This document shows positions 45,911-55,500 of a DNA stretch of 64,000 bases, piece after piece. This DNA comes from RPQJ01 sp963746325 (GTDB lineage: Bacteria > Pseudomonadota > Gammaproteobacteria > Steroidobacterales > Steroidobacteraceae), in assembly GCA_963746325.1 (NCBI GenBank), contig CAVVBC010000031.1, positions 190,278 to 254,277 of the forward strand. Direction: 5' to 3'. A model generated the notes under the pieces. It was given only the letters and a program-made list of their open reading frames with translations, was not told where the DNA came from and did no database searches. Within the stretch, counting starts at the first letter, position 1, and each line of letters begins with the position of its first letter. A program made the translations under genes and the position numbers.

Positions 45911-48325
45911 TCAGCCACGCAGTCTGGAACCCGTCGGATCATACGGCGGCAGTGGCAGGATTTGCGCTGCGCGCGGCCGGCCAAGGATCGTCACGCTGAG
46001 CGGATCGTCGGTCGTGCACAGCGCCGTCTCGACATAGGCGAGGGCCAGGCTCTGTCGCACGTGATGGCCGTACGCGCCCGACGTGACATAGCCCACGCGG
46101 CGCCCGGCGTGATGGATCGGCTCGTACCCCGTGGCGTCGGCGTCGGGCGACTCGACCTGCAGCAGCGCCAGTCTCATGTCAGGCCCGGTCGCCTGTGCGG
46201 CCAGGTAAGCCGCGCGACCGATGAACTCGCCCTTGTCCGGGGCGACGAAGCGCCCGAGTCCGGCCATGTCGGGCGTGCAGGACGTCGAGAACTCGAGCGA
46301 CCACACGCCGTAGCCCTTCTCGAGCCGCAGGCTGTCCTGTGCACGCATGCCGATCGGTCGCATGCCGAGTGGCGCGCCTGCGGCCATAAGGCCCTGCCAC
46401 AACTCATGCTGGCGCGCGGCCGGCACGTTGATCTCGTAACCCAGTTCGCCCGTGAGCGAGAGGCGCGCGACGACGGCCGGGATGCCGGCGACATCCACCT
46501 GCGCACAACCCATGAATGGCAGGCCCCGATCCGATACGTCACTCGTCGTCAGTGCGGCAAGAATGTCCCGCGACCGTGGGCCCGAGAGCGAGAACCCGAG
46601 CCAGCTCTCTGAAAGGTTCTCGAGGTGCACGCCGCTTGCGGGCAGGTGCTCGCGGAACCAGCGCAGGTGCCATTCCTGCAGGTAGTACGAGCCGACGAGC
46701 CAATAGTGATCGGCTGCGAGACGCGTGACCGTAAGGTCGCCCATGAGGCGACCGCCTGGATTCAGCATGGGCGCGAGCCGGATGCGACCGACGTCCGGCA
46801 TGCGCGAGGCGACCAGGTAGTCGAGCCAGCGGCCCGCACCGGGACCGGTGATCTCGTAGCGCGCGTACACGCCCGTATCGAGCAGGCCCGCCGCCTGTCG
46901 CGTCGCGGCGACCTCTTCCGCGACGAAACGATCCGACGCCGGGCGGCGCGCAGTCGGCGGATCGACAAAATCCGGTGCGCCGGCGGCGAAATACTGCGGC
47001 GATTCCATGCCCCACACCACGCCGAAGCGTGCGCCGAGGGCCAGCTGCGCGGCGTAACTCGGGGTCGTCTTGAGCGGCCGGCCCGCCGGCAGTTCTTCGT
47101 TCGGGTAGGCGATGACGAAGCGCCGTGCATAAAACTGCGCGGTCGTATCGCGCAGGTAAGCGTCGTCCGCCGCGAACCTGCCGTAGCGCGCCACGTCCAT
47201 GCCGAAGATGTCCGTGCCCGGATCGCCTTCGACGATCCAGTCCGCGAGGACCTTGCCGATGGCGCCGCCCTGCGAGAAACCACCCATGCAGCCGCATGCA
47301 GCCCAGAAATTGCGCAGTCCCGGCACCGGGCCCACCAGCGGATTGCCATCGGGCGTGAACGTGAACGCGCCGTTGACCCACTTGCGGATACCAGCCTGTG
47401 CCAGCGTCGGAAATCGCTCGAAACCGATGAGCAACTCGGGACTGATGCGGTCGATGTCCTCCGGCAGCAACTCCATGCCGTAATCCCACTCGGCGCCTTC
47501 CGTCTGCCAGTGGCGCGGATTGCGCTCGTACACGCCGAGGATCACGCCCTTGCGCTCCTGCTGCAGGTAGGTGAAGCCTTCCAGGTCGGTTACGCACGGC
47601 ATTTCGTCGGCACGCGCGAGCAGCTCGGGCAGGTCTTCGGTGATCAGGTAATGGTGCTGCATCGGCGTGAGCGGCAGGTCGACGCCCACCATGCGGCCGA
47701 TCCGGCGTGCCCACAGCCCGCCCGCATTGATCACGTGCTGCGCGATCACCGTGCCGTGCTCGGTTTCCACGGTCCAGCCATCCGCATGGGGCTTGAGTCC
47801 CGTGACCCGGTTGCGCAGGATCACGTCGGCGCCGCGCCTGCGTGCAGCGATCGCGAAGGCATGCGTGGTGCCGTGCGGATCGACCGCGCCTTCATGCGGA
47901 TCGAAGAGGCCGCCCAGCAGTCCGTGTGGCGCGACGATGGGGCAGGCAGCGACGATTTCGTCCGCCGTGGCAAGGCGCGCGTGGATGCCGAGCGTCTGGT
48001 AGATGGCGTATTCGGACTGCAGCCATTCCCAGCGCTCGGGCGTGGTGGCCAGGCTGTAGCCGCCGGGCATGTGCAGCCCGACGCTCTGGCCGCTTTCGGC
48101 CTCGATCTCACGGTAGAGATCGATCGTGTACGCCTGCAATGCAGCGATGTGCGGATCGTCGTTGATGGCATGGAAGCCGGCGGCTGCGTGCCATGTGGAG
48201 CCCGCCGTGAGCTCCGCGCGTTCGATGAGCGCGATGTCCGTCCAGCCCTTGCGCGCCAGGTGGTACAGCACGCTCGCGCCGACGATGCCGCCGCCGATCA
48301 CGACGACGCGGTACTGGCTCTGCAT
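45911..48325 (-). CDS. FAD-dependent dehydrogenase with GcvT domain (dimethylglycine dehydrogenase-like)
   Basis: 804 residues. The N-terminal DAO-type flavin domain has RVVVIGGGIVGASVLYHLA, and GSTWHAAAGF includes the histidine/tryptophan motif for covalent FAD seen in dimethylglycine and sarcosine dehydrogenases. A linker follows, then a C-terminal GcvT/aminomethyltransferase region (about 430-800) with SGPRSRDILAAL and SLTGELGYEINVP. In this family the flavin domain oxidatively demethylates an N-methyl amine and the GcvT domain passes formaldehyde to tetrahydrofolate. It lies 7 bases downstream of the MttB-family gene. Substrate likely a secondary or tertiary methylamine, unproven. Confidence 0.9.
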   Translation of the reverse strand: MQSQYRVVVIGGGIVGASVLYHLARKGWTDIALIERAELTAGSTWHAAAGFHAINDDPHIAALQAYTIDLYREIEAESGQSVGLHMPGGYSLATTPERWEWLQSEYAIYQTLGIHARLATADEIVAACPIVAPHGLLGGLFDPHEGAVDPHGTTHAFAIAARRRGADVILRNRVTGLKPHADGWTVETEHGTVIAQHVINAGGLWARRIGRMVGVDLPLTPMQHHYLITEDLPELLARADEMPCVTDLEGFTYLQQERKGVILGVYERNPRHWQTEGAEWDYGMELLPEDIDRISPELLIGFERFPTLAQAGIRKWVNGAFTFTPDGNPLVGPVPGLRNFWAACGCMGGFSQGGAIGKVLADWIVEGDPGTDIFGMDVARYGRFAADDAYLRDTTAQFYARRFVIAYPNEELPAGRPLKTTPSYAAQLALGARFGVVWGMESPQYFAAGAPDFVDPPTARRPASDRFVAEEVAATRQAAGLLDTGVYARYEITGPGAGRWLDYLVASRMPDVGRIRLAPMLNPGGRLMGDLTVTRLAADHYWLVGSYYLQEWHLRWFREHLPASGVHLENLSESWLGFSLSGPRSRDILAALTTSDVSDRGLPFMGCAQVDVAGIPAVVARLSLTGELGYEINVPAARQHELWQGLMAAGAPLGMRPIGMRAQDSLRLEKGYGVWSLEFSTSCTPDMAGLGRFVAPDKGEFIGRAAYLAAQATGPDMRLALLQVESPDADATGYEPIHHAGRRVGYVTSGAYGHHVRQSLALAYVETALCTTDDPLSVTILGRPRAAQILPLPPYDPTGSRLRG

Positions 48326-48332
48326 GGGTCGC

Positions 48333-49886
48333 TCAATCCTCGTCCAGTGTGTCCGTCAACTCGGCCCTGCGTTCACGCATGAATGCCAGCAGGGCCGCGT
48401 CCACGGCAGGGTCGAGCCCTGGATCTTCGTAGTCGGCCAGCATGCGCTTCCAGACGGCGTTCGCACGTTGTTCAGCGGTCAGGCGGCCTTCGCTCGACCA
48501 TTGCTCGTACGACGAGTAGTCGGCGATGTTCGACTGGTGGAACGCGGTCTCGAAGTTCTCCTGCGTGTGCGCGCAGCCGAGGAAATGGCCGCCGGGACCG
48601 ACTTCGCGGATCGCGTCGAGCGCCTGGCCGCGCGCCGAGAGATCCATCCCGCCTGCCAGCGCCTGCATCATGGCCAGCTGGTCGATGTCCATCACGAACT
48701 TCTCGTACCCCGCGACCAGGCCGCCTTCGAGCCAGCCCGCGGCGTGCGTCACCAGGTTGACGCCGGCGAGCAGCGTGGGCAGCAGCGTGTGCGCGCTTTC
48801 GTAGGCGGCCTGCGCATCCGGCACCTTCGACGAACACAGGGAACCGCCGCTGCGCACCGGCACGCCCAGGCGCCGCGCGAGCTGGGCGGTGGCGAAGATC
48901 ATCTGCGTGGCCTCCGCCGTGCCGAATGTCGGTGCGCCCGTGCGCATCGAGATGGCGCCGACGAAAGAGCCCATGATCACCGGTGCGCCCGGTCGCACCA
49001 GTTGCGTGAGCGCCATGCCCGCCAGCGTTTCCGCGAGCAGTTCGGCCATGCAGCCGGCCGGCGTGACGGGACCCATTGCGCCTGCCAGCACGGCGGGGAC
49101 GATGAGCGTGCCCTGGTTGCGCGAAGCGAAGGCGCGCAACGCGCCGAGCATGCGGCCGTCGAACGTCAGCGGTGAATTCGAGTTGATGTTGCCGAGCAGC
49201 ACGCAATGGCGGTCGACGAACTCCGCGCCGAAAACGAGGGCCGCCATGCGCACGGCGTCCGCGGCGTGGCCCGGTGTTTCCGGCGTGCCTTCGCAGCCCT
49301 GGTCGCTGTAGCGGAAGAACGCGTACTGCACGTCCAGGTGGCGCTTGCCCTCGGGGATGTCCATCGGCTCGACCATGCAGCCGCCCGAGAAATGAATTGC
49401 GGGCGCCATCTGCGCGAGCTTGATGAAGTTGTGCAGGTCGTGGAGCGTGCCGTACCGCCGGCCACCGTCGAGATCGGTGACGAACGGCGGGCCGCCGACC
49501 GGCGCGAAGACGGTGGCGTTGCCGCCGATCTGCACGTTGCGCGCTGGATTGCGGGCGTGCAGCATGAATTCGCGCGGCGCAGTGCGCAGCAGTTGCCGTG
49601 CCAGGCCCCTGGGAATGCGGACGCGCTCGCCCTGCACGTCCGCGCCGGCATCGCGCCACAAACGCAGCGATTCCGGGTCGCGCCGGAACTCGATGCCGAT
49701 CTCCTGCAGGATGGTCTCGGCGTTCGCCTCGATGATCTCGGCGGCTTCGTCGTGCAGCAGCTCCACTGCGGGAATGCTGCGGCGGATGTAGCCGAACTTG
49801 GTCGCGGAGCGTTGCGCGCGCGCGAGCCGGCGCGACTCGCGGCTGCCGGGCCGGCCGGCACGGTTGATGATGGACGAATCGCTCAA
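48333..49886 (-). CDS. Trimethylamine/glycine-betaine methyltransferase-family protein (MttB superfamily, non-pyrrolysine)
   Basis: 517 residues of MttB-superfamily TIM-barrel sequence (PPFVTDLDGGRRYGTLHDLH, GGCMVEPMDIPEGKRHLD, GPVTPAGCMAELLAETLAG, GMDLSARGQALDAIREVG). The frame is fully open, so there is no internal amber codon. It belongs with the pyrrolysine-free relatives such as MtgB that demethylate quaternary amines. Those enzymes pass methyl to a corrinoid protein, and none is encoded in the window. It is the first gene of the cluster, divergent from the TetR gene with a palindromic site between them. Confidence 0.88.
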   Translation of the reverse strand: MSDSSIINRAGRPGSRESRRLARAQRSATKFGYIRRSIPAVELLHDEAAEIIEANAETILQEIGIEFRRDPESLRLWRDAGADVQGERVRIPRGLARQLLRTAPREFMLHARNPARNVQIGGNATVFAPVGGPPFVTDLDGGRRYGTLHDLHNFIKLAQMAPAIHFSGGCMVEPMDIPEGKRHLDVQYAFFRYSDQGCEGTPETPGHAADAVRMAALVFGAEFVDRHCVLLGNINSNSPLTFDGRMLGALRAFASRNQGTLIVPAVLAGAMGPVTPAGCMAELLAETLAGMALTQLVRPGAPVIMGSFVGAISMRTGAPTFGTAEATQMIFATAQLARRLGVPVRSGGSLCSSKVPDAQAAYESAHTLLPTLLAGVNLVTHAAGWLEGGLVAGYEKFVMDIDQLAMMQALAGGMDLSARGQALDAIREVGPGGHFLGCAHTQENFETAFHQSNIADYSSYEQWSSEGRLTAEQRANAVWKRMLADYEDPGLDPAVDAALLAFMRERRAELTDTLDED

Positions 49887-49929
49887 GCGCGCAACCCGGT
49901 TCAGCGCGGCATGGCCGCGGTGGCAGGTT

Positions 49930-49948
49930 GTTATATAACACTTGTTAT
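49930..49948. promoter_or_regulatory. Palindromic operator between MttB-family and TetR-family genes
   Basis: GTTATATAAC (49930-49939) overlaps a second palindrome, ATAACA-CT-TGTTAT (49935-49948), in the 77-base divergent spacer. It is the only AT-rich stretch locally and lies 15 bases before the regulator ATG. The arrangement fits a TetR-type operator controlling both directions. Confidence 0.6.
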
Positions 49949-49963
49949 GTTTAGAGTGGAAGC

Positions 49964-50614
49964 ATGCCCAGACGAGTGGACGCTGCCAAGCGCCGGGCCG
50001 GCATCGCGGCCCTGGTGGTCGACGTCATCCAGCGCGAAGGCGCAGCCAGTGCAACCGTGCGCCGCGTGTCCGAGGCCGGCGGTTTCAGCGTGGGTGTCAT
50101 CACCCACTATTTCTCCGGCAAGGACGAGTTGATCGCATTCGCGTTCGACTGGCTCGCAGAACGGTCCTTCGCCCAGCTGGACCAGGTTCTCGGACGCGCG
50201 CAGCCCGGCCGCGACCGACTCCAGGCCGCGCTCGAGTTCATGGTGCCGCTGGCGCAGGAGCGCAGCTTTCCGGCGGTCTGGCTCAGTCTCTGGAGCGGCG
50301 CCATGCACAACCCCAGGCTGGCTGCCGTGCACCGGCGGTACTACGCACGCTGGCGCCGCATCCTGGCGCGTTGCCTCGACGAGGCGGCCGGGCGGGGCGA
50401 GATTGCACCACCTGCTCGCGCGGCCGACACGGTCGACCTGCTGGCCGCGGGGGTCGACGGGCTATGGCTGGCGGTGACGTTCGAAAGCGCTCGCTTCAGC
50501 GGGCCCCGCCGCCGACGGCTGGTGGCACAGCTGATGCAGGCGCTGGTCAGCCCGGGCGCTTCTGCCGCAGGTCGGCGCGCACGCGGCCGTATTCCTGCTC
50601 GAAAGCCTGGGTGA
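49964..50614 (+). CDS. TetR-family regulator (BetI-like)
   Basis: 216 residues. N-terminal helix-turn-helix ATVRRVSEAGGFSVGVITHY then FSGKDELIAFAF, the BetI-like version of the TetR DNA-binding domain. BetI controls choline/glycine-betaine genes, which suits the divergent methylated-amine cluster. A palindrome lies just upstream, so it probably represses both itself and the cluster and is released by an amine ligand. The last 68 bases overlap the convergent FHA gene, and its C-terminus is unusually Arg-rich (GRRARGRIPARKPG). Confidence 0.88.
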   Translation: MPRRVDAAKRRAGIAALVVDVIQREGAASATVRRVSEAGGFSVGVITHYFSGKDELIAFAFDWLAERSFAQLDQVLGRAQPGRDRLQAALEFMVPLAQERSFPAVWLSLWSGAMHNPRLAAVHRRYYARWRRILARCLDEAAGRGEIAPPARAADTVDLLAAGVDGLWLAVTFESARFSGPRRRRLVAQLMQALVSPGASAAGRRARGRIPARKPG

Positions 50615-51962
50615 ATGAACGGGGCATTTCGTCGCCGCCGGTCTGCTGGGTGAGCAGCCGGAAGAATTCGGAATAGTGTTCCCAGTACTTCGGTCGCGGG
50701 TCCTGGCCCGGCGTCAGCTGCCGCGCGCGACCCTGCTCGAACTGGTCTGCCACGCTGGCAGGTGACAACTGCCCCAGCACGGCCACGACCCCTGCGCGCA
50801 TGCCTGCGGTCAGCGCGGCTTCGTGGTCGCGCGACTCCTGCAGCACGTCCCGCAGCGAATCGACCGGCCCGCCGAACATTCGGCCCTGCGACTCGAACAG
50901 GCGTTGCAGCGATTGTTCGACGCTGGTGGACGAGCGCAGCGGGTTGCTCATGTGCCCGGGGCTCGGTGGCAGTGCGCTCACCACCGTGCCGAGCGGACCG
51001 GAGTTGCGTGCGCGCGCTATGTCGCTGAGGCCCACGATCGTCTCGCGCAGCAACTGGCCTGCCACCAGCGGCAACATCGCCTGTGCTTCGGCCGACAGCG
51101 ACGATTGCTCGATGCCCGCACCACGGCAGAAGGCCTGCAGGGAAGAACGCAGGTCGGTCCAGGTGCTCGCCTGTTGATGGAACGGGACTGAACGGTCGCG
51201 CGCATCCACGCGCGTCTTGCGACGGGCGAGCGCGTCTTCGAGTTCCTCGCGCGGAATCTGCCTGGTTTTCAGCGCCCAGTCCTGGCTGCCCGGAGGCGGC
51301 GGTGGGAATTGCTTCGGCGGTGGCATGGGAGCGCCGGGGTCTTCTTCGACCGCATCGGGCGCGATGCTGTGGGGCACGACGGAATCGAAGCGACCGGTGC
51401 GGCTGTGGTCGACCGACGATTCGCCGAGCGTCTCCACAGAGCGCTGCAGTGTCTCGAGCAGGTTGGCGCGGGCTTCGGAATTCAGTCGCATGCCGAAAGC
51501 ATTGCTCACCGGCAGCGAGCCGCTCTCGCTGACGTCGCGCGGGGTGAACAGGCTGTCGAGGTCGAGGCTGTGGCCGATGTCGGTATCGAGGTGCTGGGCG
51601 GCAGAGTGCTCATCGCCCGAGACCGGCAGGAAATCGATGCGGCTGTCGACGCTGACCAGGATTTCGTAGTCACCCAGGCGCAGCCGGTCGCCGTCGCGCA
51701 TTTCGATGCGGCCGGTGACCGAGGCAGGCTCCTCGGCATCGTTGACGAAGACGCCGTTGGTGCTGGTGTCGATCAACCAGTAGCGGCCGCCGTGAAACTG
51801 GAGCTGGAAATGGTGGGCGGAGACCACGCGCCGCAGATCGGGCAGGATCCAGTCGTTGTCGGACGCGCGCCCCACGGTGCCGCCATTGACGCCGAACACG
51901 CGCGAGCGATTCTCGCCGAGTTCGCGATAGTGGTTGCTGATGACGCGAAGTTTGATGGCCAT
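50547..51962 (-). CDS. tagH: FHA-domain protein, TagH/ImpI-like (type VI secretion associated)
   Basis: 471 residues. N-terminal FHA phosphothreonine-binding domain (about 25-95: GTVGRASDNDWILPD, VVSAHHFQL, STNGVFVND), a Pro-rich linker (MPPPKQFPPPPPG) and a C-terminal helical region (about 270-465) resembling the ImpI/TagH C-terminal domain, with PKYWEHYSEFF and QAFEQEYGRV. TagH is a scaffold in threonine-phosphorylation control of type VI secretion. No other T6SS gene is in the window, so it is an orphan here. It overlaps the TetR gene by 68 bases tail to tail. Confidence 0.8.
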   Translation of the reverse strand: MAIKLRVISNHYRELGENRSRVFGVNGGTVGRASDNDWILPDLRRVVSAHHFQLQFHGGRYWLIDTSTNGVFVNDAEEPASVTGRIEMRDGDRLRLGDYEILVSVDSRIDFLPVSGDEHSAAQHLDTDIGHSLDLDSLFTPRDVSESGSLPVSNAFGMRLNSEARANLLETLQRSVETLGESSVDHSRTGRFDSVVPHSIAPDAVEEDPGAPMPPPKQFPPPPPGSQDWALKTRQIPREELEDALARRKTRVDARDRSVPFHQQASTWTDLRSSLQAFCRGAGIEQSSLSAEAQAMLPLVAGQLLRETIVGLSDIARARNSGPLGTVVSALPPSPGHMSNPLRSSTSVEQSLQRLFESQGRMFGGPVDSLRDVLQESRDHEAALTAGMRAGVVAVLGQLSPASVADQFEQGRARQLTPGQDPRPKYWEHYSEFFRLLTQQTGGDEMPRSFTQAFEQEYGRVRADLRQKRPG

Positions 51963-52083
51963 GTGTGCTGTGGCGAGACTACCGGTGGTGCAGTTTACCG
52001 CGCTGACCGGCCAGAAGCGGCAGACGCTCGTCCGCGACCCTTGTAATATGCCCCGACCCTAACACGCAAGGCGTGCCGGCCCC

Positions 52084-52431
52084 ATGGCCACCAGTCACAT
52101 TTTCAAGGTCATTTTCCACAACCAGGGCAAGGTCTTCGAGATCTATGCCCGCAAGGTGGCCCACGGCAGCCTGTTTGGCTTCATTGAAGTCGAGGAACTG
52201 ATCTTCGGCGAGAAGTCGACGGTGGTGGTCGACCCGTCCGAGGAAAAGATCCAGGTCGAGTTCGCGGGCGTGAAGCGCACCTACCTGCCGCTGCATTCGA
52301 TCATCCGCATCGACGAGGTGCGCAAGTCCGGCACGGCCAAGGTCTCGGCAGCCGACTCGGGCACCAATGTCGCGCAGTTTCCGTTTCCCGTGTACACGCC
52401 TCCCGGCGGGCCCGGCAGTCGCGAAAAATAG
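52084..52431 (+). CDS. DUF1820 family protein
   Basis: 115 residues. MATSHIFKVIFHNQGKVFEI and VEELIFGEKSTVVVDPSEEK are characteristic of the DUF1820 family, a small conserved gammaproteobacterial protein of unknown role. It lies between the divergent FHA gene and purL. No signal, membrane segment or cysteine motif is present. The C-terminal 25 residues are a Pro/Gly-rich tail. Confidence 0.9.
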   Translation: MATSHIFKVIFHNQGKVFEIYARKVAHGSLFGFIEVEELIFGEKSTVVVDPSEEKIQVEFAGVKRTYLPLHSIIRIDEVRKSGTAKVSAADSGTNVAQFPFPVYTPPGGPGSREK

Positions 52432-52527
52432 AGCAGCGGCGCGGCTTTACGTGGCCGCTCGCTGGCCCGCCACGACCCGGTCCGGTATCATTCGCGGCTC
52501 CCTTTTGACCGGCGGCCGCCCTCGCTC

Positions 52528-55500
52528 ATGCTCACCTTCAGCGGCGCTCCCGCGCTCTCGGATTTTCGGCTCGACAAGGTCCTCGCCGCCGTCCGCGAGC
52601 GTGTCCCGCGCGTCGCCGCCGTCGATACGCGCTACCTCCATTTCGTCGACGCCACGGCGTCGCTCACCGACGCCGACCGCACCGTCGTCGAGGCCCTGCT
52701 GCGCTACGGTCCCACCACCCATGCGACCGCGCCCGCGGGCGAACTGCTGCTGGTCCTGCCACGCTTCGGCACGGTGTCACCGTGGTCGTCCAAGGCGACG
52801 GACATCGCCCATGTGTGCGGGCTTGCCTGCATCGCGCGCATCGAGCGCGGCGTGGCGTACTACGTCGCAGCCGGCAACGCCCTGACCGCGGCGGAGCGTG
52901 CAGCGATTGCGGCCGTCATCCACGACCGCATGACCGAAAGCGTCGTCGAGTCGGTCGAGGCCGCCGCGGCGCTCTTTGCCCATCACGCGGCCAGGCCGCT
53001 CGCGACGGTGCCGGTGCTGGCGCAGGGCAGGGCGGCGCTCGAGCGTGCCAATGCCGAGCTCGGTCTCGCGCTCTCGGAGGACGAGATCGACTACCTCGTC
53101 GCCGCGTTCCGGGACCAGTTGCAGCGCGACCCGACCGACGTCGAACTGATGATGTTCGCGCAGGCCAACTCCGAACACTGCCGGCACAAGATCTTCAATG
53201 CCGACTGGATCGTCGACGGCCAGCGCAGCGAGAAATCGCTGTTCGGCATGATCCGCAACACGCACCGTGTGAGCCCGCAAGGCGTGCTCTCGGCCTACCG
53301 CGACAACGCTGCGGTGATCGAAGGCTCCCCCGGCCGCCGCTGGTTCGCGCAGGCCGGCGACGGCAACTACGAAGGTTTCGACGAACCCATCGACATCCTG
53401 ATGAAGGTGGAGACGCACAACCACCCGACGGCCATCTCGCCGTTTCCGGGCGCTGCGACGGGCTCGGGTGGCGAGATCCGCGACGAAGGCGCCACCGGCC
53501 GCGGCTCGAAGCCCAAAGCCGGCCTGGTCGGGTTCTCGGTGTCGAACTTGCGCATCCCGGGCTTCGAACAGCCGTGGGAAGTGGATTTCGGCAAGCCCGA
53601 GCGCATCGTGCCCGCACTGCAGATCATGCTCGACGGGCCGATCGGCGCCGCTGCGTTCAACAACGAATTCGGCCGCCCGAACATCTACGGCTATTTCCGC
53701 ACGTTCGAGCAGCGTGTCGAGACGCCGGGGCGCTCGCCGCTGCGCGGTTACCACAAGCCGATCATGATCGCGGGCGGCCTCGGCAACATCCGTCGCGCGC
53801 ACGTCGAGAAGGCGCCGGTCGTGCCAGGCGCCAAGGTCGTCGTGCTCGGCGGCCCGTCGATGCTCATCGGCCTGGGCGGCGGCGCCGCATCCTCGATGGG
53901 TGCGGGTGCCAGTTCGGCCGATCTCGACTTCGCGTCCGTGCAGCGCGGCAACCCCGAGATGCAGCGTCGCGCGCAGGAAGTGATCGACGCCTGCTGGGCG
54001 ATGGGCGACGACAACCCCATCCTGCTGATCCACGACGTCGGCGCGGGCGGGCTGTCGAACGCGATTCCGGAATCCGTGCATTTCGGCACCAATGGCGGCC
54101 GCATCGACCTGCGCAAGGTCCTGAGTGACGAGCCCGGCATGTCGCCGCTCGAGCTCTGGTGCAACGAGTCGCAGGAACGCTACGTGCTGGTCATCGCGGC
54201 CGAGCAGCTGTTCGCGTTCGGTGCGCTCTGTGATCGCGAACGCTGCCCGTTCGCGGTCGTGGGCGAGGTCACCGACGACGGTGTCCTGCGCGTCGAGGAT
54301 CCGCAGTTCGGCAACGCACCGGTCGCCATGCCGCTCGAAACGCTGCTCGGCAAGCCGCCGAAGATGACGCGCGACGTGCGTCGCATGCCGCACGCAGGCG
54401 ACGGCTTCACTGCGGCCGACGTCAAAGACCTGCGCGAGGCTGCGCTGCGCGTGCTGAGCCTGCCCACCGTGGCCGACAAGACCTTCCTGATCACGATCGG
54501 CGATCGCTCCGTGGGCGGCATGATCAGCCGCGATCCGCTGGTCGGCCCCTGGCAGGTGCCGGTCAGTGACGTCGCCGTCACGGTCTCTGACTACTTTTCG
54601 AATCATGGCGAAGCCATGGCGATGGGCGAACGCACGCCGGTCGCGCTGCTCGACGCCGCGGCGTCGGGCCGCATGGCGGTCGCCGAGTCCGTCACCAACA
54701 TCATCGCGGCGGACATCCGCCGCATCGAAGACATTCGCCTCTCGGCCAACTGGATGGCGGCCTGCGGCGAGCCGGGCGAAGACGCAGACCTCTACGACAC
54801 CGTGCGCGCCGTAGGCGAAGAGCTGTGCCCGGCGCTCGGCATCGCGATTCCGGTGGGCAAGGATTCGCTGTCGATGAAGACGGCGTGGAAGGCCGCGGAC
54901 GGCGAACGCAAGGTCGTCTCGCCCGTGTCGTTGATCGTGTCGGCGTTCGCACCGGTCGAGGACGTGCGTCGCACCCTTACGCCGCAGCTGCGGCTCGACC
55001 GTGGCGCGACGCGCCTCCTGCTCGTCGATCTCGGCGCGGGCCGCAACCGGTTGGGTGCCTCGTGCCTCGCGCAGGTGTACGGCAAAATCGGCGACGTCGC
55101 ACCCGACTGCGACGATCCCCAGCGCCTGCGCGCGTTCGTCGCAGCGGTGATCGAGTTGCGCCGCGCTGGCCGTATCCTCGCGTATCACGACCGTTCGGAT
55201 GGCGGGCTGTTCGCGACACTGGCCGAGATGGCGTTCGCGGGTCACTGTGGTCTCCACATCAAGCTGCAAGCCACGAGCCACGCGGAGTTCGTCGCCGAGT
55301 TGTTCGCCGAAGAACTCGGCGCGGTGCTGCAGGTGGAGGCCGCGCACCTGCCGGAAGTTCAGGCCGTCCTTGCCAGGTCAGGGCTCACCACGATGGTGCG
55401 CGACCTCGGTACCGTCGAGGCTTTCGATCGCATCGTCATCGACGACGGCGCCGGCACCTCCATGCTGGATGCGACGCGCACTGGATTGCGTGAGGCCTGG

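Noticed and set aside
48333..49886. Pyrrolysine-containing MttB
   Set aside because: The gene has no in-frame TAG and gives a full-length product, so it belongs to the non-pyrrolysine branch.
50547..51962. Type VI secretion locus inferred from tagH
   Set aside because: No tss, hcp, vgrG or clpV gene lies nearby; a single FHA scaffold does not make a secretion system.
52777..55347. 856-codon minus-strand open frame inside purL
   Set aside because: Antisense shadow of purL with the same Arg/Val/Asp-biased composition as other shadows; no start context or motifs.
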